Origin: Lachnospiraceae bacterium
GTDB taxonomy: Bacteria; Bacillota; Clostridia; Lachnospirales; Lachnospiraceae
DNA: 47,885 nucleotides
Reading direction: 5' to 3'
Assembly: GCA_017460885.1 (NCBI GenBank)
Contig: JAFUAB010000004.1
Coordinates: 1 to 47,885 of the forward strand
Each line of letters starts with the position of its first letter. The first letter of the stretch is position 1. This document shows positions 42,749 to 47,885 of this stretch, one piece after another. The notes under the pieces were generated by a model. It was not told where the DNA came from. It ran no database searches and saw only the letters and a list, made by a program, of their open reading frames with translations. The translations under genes and the position numbers were made by a program.

Positions 42749-44656
42749 TTGAAAGAAGAAAAACTAAGTCTCATATTTCCCTACCAGTCCGATCCGAATC
42801 CACCGGAGTATAAGGCTTTGAGTGAGGAAACGATACATAATCTCGGACTGGATGCTGTGGTTCCGAAGCTGTCTGCGGCAGAACCGGAGCGGGCCTACAT
42901 CCTGCGCGTGATCTCGCACATGACTGCCGATCCGCGGGTTGCCGAATACCGTGCGGAGGTTTTTGAGGATATCCTGCATTTCCCGGATCTGCGGGAACGA
43001 ATGGTCAAAATCCTGGATAAGATAGAATTTCTGAGGAGCTACGGAACCTTCAAAAAGGATTACGAGGAATCCGCGTCCGCCTTTGAGCTGATACATCGTC
43101 TGGAGGAGATCAACGATTATATCATCTGTGTCGAAGCAATTCATGAGTGTCTGACCAATACCGACATTAAATCCCGGGGTCTCAAAAATCTCAAAAAATA
43201 TGTTGATGATGTCTATACGGATAACGCCTTTGCGGAGCTGAAGGAGGATATCGGCAGGGTTAAAGGCTCTACATCGGATCTGAAGAGCATCACTCTGGGC
43301 ATCAATCTCAATGACAGATTTGAAGCCGAAAGCATAGGCGTGATCTCGATCAATAACAAGTCATTCACAAAGTCCGGAGTTATCGGTGCGTTCAGTGATG
43401 TGATCACTGCCAGACGTGACCATATCCAGGACGGAAACGAGTGGAAGGAAAACTATAAGTACCAGCCCTTTGACGCGACGGCATCGGACATTGCCGCGTC
43501 CGCTGACGCTATGGGCAGGTTTATGATAGCCGCTACCGGCCCCATCGGAATGCTGACCATGGCAGCGATCCCCAAGGCCGACAGCACCGTGGACGTGACC
43601 AGGTATATGGGCAGGATCGTGAATCATATGCTTTTTCTGACGGTCAGGAAGCTCAAGAGTGTCCTGAATAAATACGTGAACATCACGATCACCGATATCA
43701 CGGATCTGATCCCGGAATTTATGTATTATATACGCTGGGCAGAGTATATCGAGAAGATGAAGGAGGCCGGATTCGTATTCCGGCGTCCGAGGGTAAACCT
43801 GAGAGATCCGTCTGAGATACTGTCATCCGCCGGTGACCGGTCTGACGCACAGCCTGCAGAAGATGTGGCAGAGACCGTCAGGCAGCAGATATCTGAAAAA
43901 GAGACTGACAGCATGAATGCCGTCGGCATTTACAACCTTCTGCTCGCCCAGTCCCACGCAGGAGAGGAGATCGATATAGTTACCAACGACCTGAAATTTA
44001 ACCGGGAGAATCTGGTATACATCCTCACCGGAGCAAACCGCGGAGGCAAGACCACTATAACCGCGGCGATCGGCCAGCTGTATATACTTGCACAGGGCGG
44101 TATATACATTCCTGGACATATTTTTGAATACGATCCGGTGGACTGCATTTACACACATTTTCCGGCGGACGAGGACAAGACCATGGATCTCGGACGTTTG
44201 GGCGAGGAATGTAAGAGATTCAAACAGATATACAGTGAGGCAACCGGCAAGAGCCTGATGCTTTTGAACGAGACCTTTTCAACGACATCATTTGAAGAGG
44301 GATATTATATTGCGCGCGACGCGGTGAGAGCGATACTCCGGAAGGGATGCAGAACGATCTACAATACCCATATGCACAAGCTTGCAAGGGATATTGACGA
44401 GATCAACGCTTCGGTATCGGGATCCTGCAATTCAGACGCCGCTGTCGGGAGCGGTTCCGGGCAAAGCGGTTTGGACGCGCAGTCTCCGCGTGACGGCAGC
44501 CCCGATGCAGGTAAGTGTCAATCCCTGATAGTCAAAACCGACGGGGCAAACAGATCCTTTAAGATCGCTGTCGCACCGCCGGCCGGATTATCTTATGCCG
44601 AGGACATCGCCAAAAAGTACGGGGTCACTTATGATATGCTGACGGAAAGCCTCTAA
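42749..44656 (+). CDS. MutS-family ATPase (not canonical MutS)
   Basis: The product has 635 residues from a TTG start, with AAGGA about eight bases upstream overlapping the deoC stop. The N-terminal 400 residues are helical, like MutS core/lever regions, but the mismatch-recognition domain I of MutS is absent. The C-terminal ATPase has the MutS Walker A TGANRGGKTT (K434), and a Walker B that reads LMLLNETFSTTS (N507-E508) where canonical MutS has DE. A signature THFPADEDKTMDLGRLGEE and YNTHMHKLA follow. A Gly/Ser/Asp-rich insert (about 551-590) lies after the ATPase motifs. It is probably a MutS-related protein of unknown role, not the general mismatch-repair MutS. Confidence 0.82.
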   Translation: MKEEKLSLIFPYQSDPNPPEYKALSEETIHNLGLDAVVPKLSAAEPERAYILRVISHMTADPRVAEYRAEVFEDILHFPDLRERMVKILDKIEFLRSYGTFKKDYEESASAFELIHRLEEINDYIICVEAIHECLTNTDIKSRGLKNLKKYVDDVYTDNAFAELKEDIGRVKGSTSDLKSITLGINLNDRFEAESIGVISINNKSFTKSGVIGAFSDVITARRDHIQDGNEWKENYKYQPFDATASDIAASADAMGRFMIAATGPIGMLTMAAIPKADSTVDVTRYMGRIVNHMLFLTVRKLKSVLNKYVNITITDITDLIPEFMYYIRWAEYIEKMKEAGFVFRRPRVNLRDPSEILSSAGDRSDAQPAEDVAETVRQQISEKETDSMNAVGIYNLLLAQSHAGEEIDIVTNDLKFNRENLVYILTGANRGGKTTITAAIGQLYILAQGGIYIPGHIFEYDPVDCIYTHFPADEDKTMDLGRLGEECKRFKQIYSEATGKSLMLLNETFSTTSFEEGYYIARDAVRAILRKGCRTIYNTHMHKLARDIDEINASVSGSCNSDAAVGSGSGQSGLDAQSPRDGSPDAGKCQSLIVKTDGANRSFKIAVAPPAGLSYAEDIAKKYGVTYDMLTESL

Positions 44657-44676
44657 GGAAAGACTGAGTATTTCCT
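44656..44676 (+). repeat. Degenerate solo family A hairpin B after the MutS-like gene
   Basis: AGGAAA (44656-44661) pairs with TTTCCT (44671-44676). The left side CTCTAAGGAAAGACTGA is the same as in hairpin B of 24524-24558, but the right arm has decayed. It starts at the stop codon of the MutS-like gene. Confidence 0.5.
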
Positions 44677-44855
44677 ACGATACATGAGATCCCGTTGAAT
44701 ACCGCGTACATCCACTGACTGAGCAGCGTGATCGCGCCGGAAGCAACTATGTCGATCTTTTTTGTAGTCTGGTATTCATATGTTTAAATCCCCGTCTGTT
44801 TGTGTCCCGTCCGGTAAAGGGGTGTTGATTGTTTGCAAATGACGATGCGGAGAAA

Positions 44856-44885
44856 TGTCACGAAACTGTAATATTATGATATGAT
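44856..44885 (+). promoter_or_regulatory. Putative promoter of a leaderless antiporter gene
   Basis: TGTCAC (44856-44861) is 18 bases from TATGAT (44880-44885); an overlapping TATGAT lies at 44875-44880. The ATG at 44892 is seven bases after the -10, where transcription would begin. No AGGAGG-like site lies within 20 bases of the ATG. The remaining bases of this gap (44677-44855) show no other feature. Confidence 0.45.
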
Positions 44886-44891
44886 TATCGT

Positions 44892-46175
44892 ATGAGTATT
44901 TTGGTATTTCTGATCATTATCCTGGCATTCATAGTTTTTGCGGGGATGATCAATGAGAAGCTGTTTCATCTGCAGAGTGACATTGCGACGGTTCTCTTCT
45001 CGCTGATCATTTCGCTGGTACTGCTTGCCGTCGGCAGGGTGTTCTCCATCGGATTCATTGAGAATTTTATCGATGAACTCGGGGAATTCGGCTTTGAAGA
45101 GTATCTGCTTGAGGGTGCGCTGTGCTTTATGCTCTTTGCGGGAGCAGGTAAGGTCAATATGAGCAAGTTCCGCCAGAATATCAGGCCGATCAGTCTGCTG
45201 GCGCTGCTGACTACCGTGATCTCTTCTTTTGTTTACGGAGGATTGTTTTATCTGGTGGCGCTTGCCTTTAAGCTGCCGATGGACATCTGGACATGTGTGC
45301 TGCTGGGGTGTGTAGTCTCGCCTACGGATCCGATAGCCGCAACAGGGATCCTGAATAAGATCGGGCTGTCCAAGAACGTCTGCTCTGTCATCGAGAACGA
45401 GTCCCTTTTTAATGACGGAACCGGAGTAACGCTGTTTATTTTCGTCAGGTCGGTGATCACGCACAGCGGAGACAGTAATTTCTTTCTCCTTATGTTCCGG
45501 GAGATCGCCGGCGCGGTTGCTGTTGCGGTGGTGGTTTCCTGTCTTCTTTTTAAGCTGATACGCCTGACTGCGGATCCGGTAAAATATATCCTGATCTCGC
45601 TGCTGGATGTTTCTTCCGTATATGTAATATGCGAGCATTTCGGGTTCTCGGGTGTGATAGCTTCTGTTGTATGCGGCATGCTGTTTTCGTATTTTATGCA
45701 CGGGATCGAGCGCAGGGTGCAGGTCATCGATGTGCATAATTATTATGAGGATTTCTGGGAAATCCTGGAGAGCATACTGAATGCGGTATTATTTGTTATG
45801 ATCGGGCTTCTGGTCTTTAACATCGATATCAGCAGATATGCTCCGGTAGTTATCCCGGTTTCGATCCTGATCCTGATCTTTTCAAGGGCTTTCGGAGTTG
45901 GTGTCAGCACTGTTCTGACCGGCAAAAATATCCCCGGCAACTATGATCTGAAGGAGTTCGTGATACTTATGACCTGGTCTGCGCTGAAGGGCGGACTTTC
46001 CATGGCGCTGGCTTTCGGAACGGCTGAATATCTGACGCCGGAGGTTTACAGCATATTTATCAATGTTACATATGTTACCATTTTCTTTACGGTGCTGGTA
46101 CAGGGACTGAGCGTCCGGAAGGTGTATTTCATGCTTGAGGAGCATAAGGCCGAAAGGATGCGGGATCACAGATAG
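44892..46175 (+). CDS. CPA1-type sodium/cation:proton antiporter
   Basis: The 427-residue membrane protein has about twelve hydrophobic helices. Family motifs are GCVVSPTDPIAATGIL (the TDP helix) and ENESLFNDGTGVTLF (the ND pair of the ion-binding site), followed by FGFSGVIASVVCGM and TWSALKGGLSMALAFG. It exports Na+ or another monovalent cation in exchange for protons across the cytoplasmic membrane. There is no long cytoplasmic C-terminal domain. No ribosome site precedes the ATG; a -10-like box ends seven bases upstream, so leaderless translation is likely. trkA follows 95 bases downstream, with a family A hairpin between them. Confidence 0.92.
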   Translation: MSILVFLIIILAFIVFAGMINEKLFHLQSDIATVLFSLIISLVLLAVGRVFSIGFIENFIDELGEFGFEEYLLEGALCFMLFAGAGKVNMSKFRQNIRPISLLALLTTVISSFVYGGLFYLVALAFKLPMDIWTCVLLGCVVSPTDPIAATGILNKIGLSKNVCSVIENESLFNDGTGVTLFIFVRSVITHSGDSNFFLLMFREIAGAVAVAVVVSCLLFKLIRLTADPVKYILISLLDVSSVYVICEHFGFSGVIASVVCGMLFSYFMHGIERRVQVIDVHNYYEDFWEILESILNAVLFVMIGLLVFNIDISRYAPVVIPVSILILIFSRAFGVGVSTVLTGKNIPGNYDLKEFVILMTWSALKGGLSMALAFGTAEYLTPEVYSIFINVTYVTIFFTVLVQGLSVRKVYFMLEEHKAERMRDHR

Positions 46176-46223
46176 AGAATCCGGTTTCGATCGTGAAGGT
46201 ATGATTGGTCGGATTGGACTTAA

Positions 46224-46248
46224 GGAAAACGCTTTGATCGGCGTTTCC
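46224..46248 (+). repeat. Solo family A-type hairpin between the antiporter gene and trkA
   Basis: GGAAAACGC (46224-46232) pairs with GCGTTTCC (46241-46248) with one bulged A. The sequence resembles hairpin A of 24434-24459. It ends 22 bases before the trkA start codon and could affect read-through or leader folding. Confidence 0.55.
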
Positions 46249-46270
46249 CTGAATAATTTGGGAGTTGCGT

Positions 46271-47638
46271 ATGAAGATTATTATAGTTGGACTTGGACAG
46301 ACGGGATGTGCACTGGTCAGAGAGCTGTCGGACGCAGGATATGATGTGGTAGTCATAGATAAAGATAAGGGACTGATCGAAGAGATCACCGATAAATATA
46401 ACGTAAACGGCGTGGTCGGAAGCGGAGCCGCTGCGGAAACGCTGAAAAAAGCCGGCGCGGATGTCGCAGATGCACTGGTGGCACTGACCAATGTGGATGA
46501 GATCAATCTGCTCAGTTGTATGCAGGGCAAAAAGATGGGGGTCAGAAGATGCGCGGCCAGGCTGATACTGCCCGATCTGGTTGAGGAAGCGGATTCGTTG
46601 ATGCAGGAATACAGTATCGACTATCTGGTCAAACCCAAATCCGATATAGCCGAGGAGATATACAGAAACATAGGAATGCCCGGATTTGTCAAAATAGAGG
46701 GGTATTTCGGGAATTCCGTCCGGATGCTGGAGGTGCAGCTGCTGGCAGACTCACCGCTTGTCGGAAAAAACCTTATATCCGTTCGGAAGATGAGTGACCT
46801 AAAAATGCTGATATGCACGGTTCTCAGGGAGGGTAAACTGTATGTCCCCGACGGCTCGTTTGTTTTGCAGGCAGGTGATGAGATCAGTGTGATGGCTGAT
46901 ACGGACAATATGGGTGCGATCCTGGAAAAGCTCGGTGTCGGGCGCATCCGCTCCAAAAGGATCGTGATCGTCGGTGGCGGGATCTCTGCGGAGTATCTGA
47001 TCGGAAATCTGCTGAAGGACAAAAAGGAAATAACGGTTCTTGAAAACAATATAGACAGATGCCGCACTCTCATGGAGCTGTTTCCGACGGTCAACGTCGT
47101 CTATTCGGAGGAAGATGTGACAGAAGTGTTGGAAGAGGAACGCGTGGGGCGGTCGGATGTAGTGGTTTCGCTGACCGATCATGATGAGACAAATCTGGTG
47201 ATCAGTATGTATGCCTGGTCCAAAAACATTCCGTCGATAATCACCAGAGTGGATCGCCCGCTGCATGTGAGGCTGCTGCATCAGGTAAATATGGATATCA
47301 CTGTGTCACTTACGGAGCTGGCTGTTTTCAAGATGATACGGTTCATCCGCAACTATGAGGTGGGTGATGCCGAAAATGAGGTGACCAGATTCTATTATCT
47401 TGCGGATGGCAAGGCCGAGGCAATGGAATTTAATGTCCGCGGGGATTTCGACAGAATGAACGTGAGGTTTGCCGATACCGGATTCCGCCTGAAAAAAGAC
47501 ATACTGATCGCGGGAATAATCCGTGACGAAAAGCTGATCGTTCCCACCGGAGATTCATCCATTCATGAGGGAGACCGGGTGATCATCGTCGCAGCCCGAA
47601 AGCACAAAGTGCGTAATCTGAATGATATATTTGCGTGA
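46271..47638 (+). CDS. trkA: TrkA-type potassium uptake regulator
   Basis: The product has 455 residues from ATG 46271, preceded by GGGAG; an in-frame TTG two codons earlier overlaps that site. It has the full duplicated layout: RCK_N (about 1-125, starting MKIIIVGLGQTG), RCK_C (about 140-220, LLADSPLVGKNLISVRKMSD), a second RCK_N (about 230-350, KRIVIVGGGISAEYLIG) and a second RCK_C (about 375-455, ending GDRVIIVAARKHKVRNLNDIF). TrkA binds NAD(H)/nucleotides and gates a TrkH/TrkG potassium channel in the membrane. The partner trkH is not in the window and may lie outside it. With the antiporter it forms a cation-homeostasis neighbourhood. Confidence 0.95.
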   Translation: MKIIIVGLGQTGCALVRELSDAGYDVVVIDKDKGLIEEITDKYNVNGVVGSGAAAETLKKAGADVADALVALTNVDEINLLSCMQGKKMGVRRCAARLILPDLVEEADSLMQEYSIDYLVKPKSDIAEEIYRNIGMPGFVKIEGYFGNSVRMLEVQLLADSPLVGKNLISVRKMSDLKMLICTVLREGKLYVPDGSFVLQAGDEISVMADTDNMGAILEKLGVGRIRSKRIVIVGGGISAEYLIGNLLKDKKEITVLENNIDRCRTLMELFPTVNVVYSEEDVTEVLEEERVGRSDVVVSLTDHDETNLVISMYAWSKNIPSIITRVDRPLHVRLLHQVNMDITVSLTELAVFKMIRFIRNYEVGDAENEVTRFYYLADGKAEAMEFNVRGDFDRMNVRFADTGFRLKKDILIAGIIRDEKLIVPTGDSSIHEGDRVIIVAARKHKVRNLNDIFA

Positions 47639-47770
47639 CAAAAAAATACTATAAGCTCTCTTGTTCAATGTTTTTATCTCTGAATCTCAAAAAACACAAC
47701 CTGAGATACCTTTCAGGATATATAGCAGATCAAAGTACACTTTTTATTGTCAGTTTTAGTCCATTTTTTA

Positions 47771-47884
47771 CTAAGAATTCTTTTGCTTACGCCTAACCCT
47801 ACGTGATTTGTACTGTTTGTCACATCCCTCAGGGATTTGTATGCCCATTTCCTCGCATACTGTCAGCTGTTTTCCCACAAACGG
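47771..47884 (-). CDS. C-terminal fragment of a gene entering from the right edge
   Basis: An open minus-strand frame of 37 codons runs from the window edge to a TAG stop at 47771-47773. It reads PFVGKQLTVCEEMGIQIPEG and ends in a basic tail, KSRRVRRKQKNS. The composition looks like real coding sequence, but the family is not recognisable from this much. The stretch 47639-47770 between it and trkA holds only a small CCTGA...TCAGG hairpin (around 47699-47716). Confidence 0.4.
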   Translation of the reverse strand, partial: PFVGKQLTVCEEMGIQIPEGCDKQYKSRRVRRKQKNS

Positions 47885-47885
47885 A

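Noticed and set aside
1-47885. tRNA and rRNA genes
   Set aside because: No cloverleaf with a GGTTCGA-type T loop and no rRNA-like stretches were noticed on either strand.

Overview
The window looks like a chromosome segment of an anaerobic, low-to-moderate GC Firmicute, most likely a Lachnospiraceae (Butyrivibrio/Roseburia-like). The reasons are strong AGGAGG-type ribosome sites with frequent TTG and GTG starts, a type III pantothenate kinase next to an ECF transporter S subunit, VanW-like and BspA-like surface proteins, several AAA-ATPase-like/PD-(D/E)XK proteins, and short palindromic repeats of the kind common in Clostridia. The organism is inferred from gene content. No rRNA, tRNA, CRISPR array, phage module or intact insertion sequence was seen.

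Layout. 1-251: a three-hairpin repeat element. 252-920: endonuclease III (nth). 1181-5935: a secreted BspA-like leucine-rich-repeat protein with Ig-like domains, closed by a terminator. 6064-9468: an asparaginase-like protein paired with a hybrid sensor kinase. 9538-10957 (minus): coaX and an ECF S component, probably a pantothenate uptake and activation pair. 11142-12509: a MATE exporter whose leader carries a long perfect hairpin. 12534-13145 (minus): a membrane-anchored protein of unknown function. 13176-20931: a plus-strand run with a 31-residue membrane peptide, a VanW protein, an AIR-synthase-related protein, an Lrp/AsnC regulator overlapping an aminotransferase, a TerB-like/CbbX-like AAA+ ATPase, and the first AAA-ATPase-like/PD-(D/E)XK protein.

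21004-26192 is a rearranged accessory zone. It holds a small GISQ-repeat protein, a second AAA-ATPase-like/PD-(D/E)XK protein, a remnant resembling a nuclease tail, a GH130 gene that has lost its 5' end exactly at a palindromic repeat, and an Rpn-like nuclease gene bracketed by inverted copies of the three-hairpin element. 26193-39974 encodes a 4593-residue secreted protein ending in four InlB-type repeats and a series of beta-rich repeats. A third AAA-ATPase-like/PD-(D/E)XK gene (40079-41722) follows and is enclosed by a 67-bp direct duplication of the 3' end of the giant gene.

42088-47638 returns to housekeeping-type genes: deoC, a MutS-family ATPase, a CPA1 cation/proton antiporter that appears leaderless, and trkA. 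The antiporter and TrkA point to monovalent cation homeostasis. A gene fragment enters from the right edge on the minus strand.

Two repeat families dominate the accessory parts. Family A is a three-hairpin element whose stems differ between copies yet keep pairing (1-140, 24434-24558, 25531-25650, plus solo hairpins). Family B is built on GGGGACGG(T/A) palindromes (11043-11124, 23261-23367, 24179-24207, 24298-24361, 41831-41977), and several members sit at the broken edges of genes. The inverted family A pair around the nuclease gene at 24670-25524, and the boundary positions of family B, are the most promising leads.
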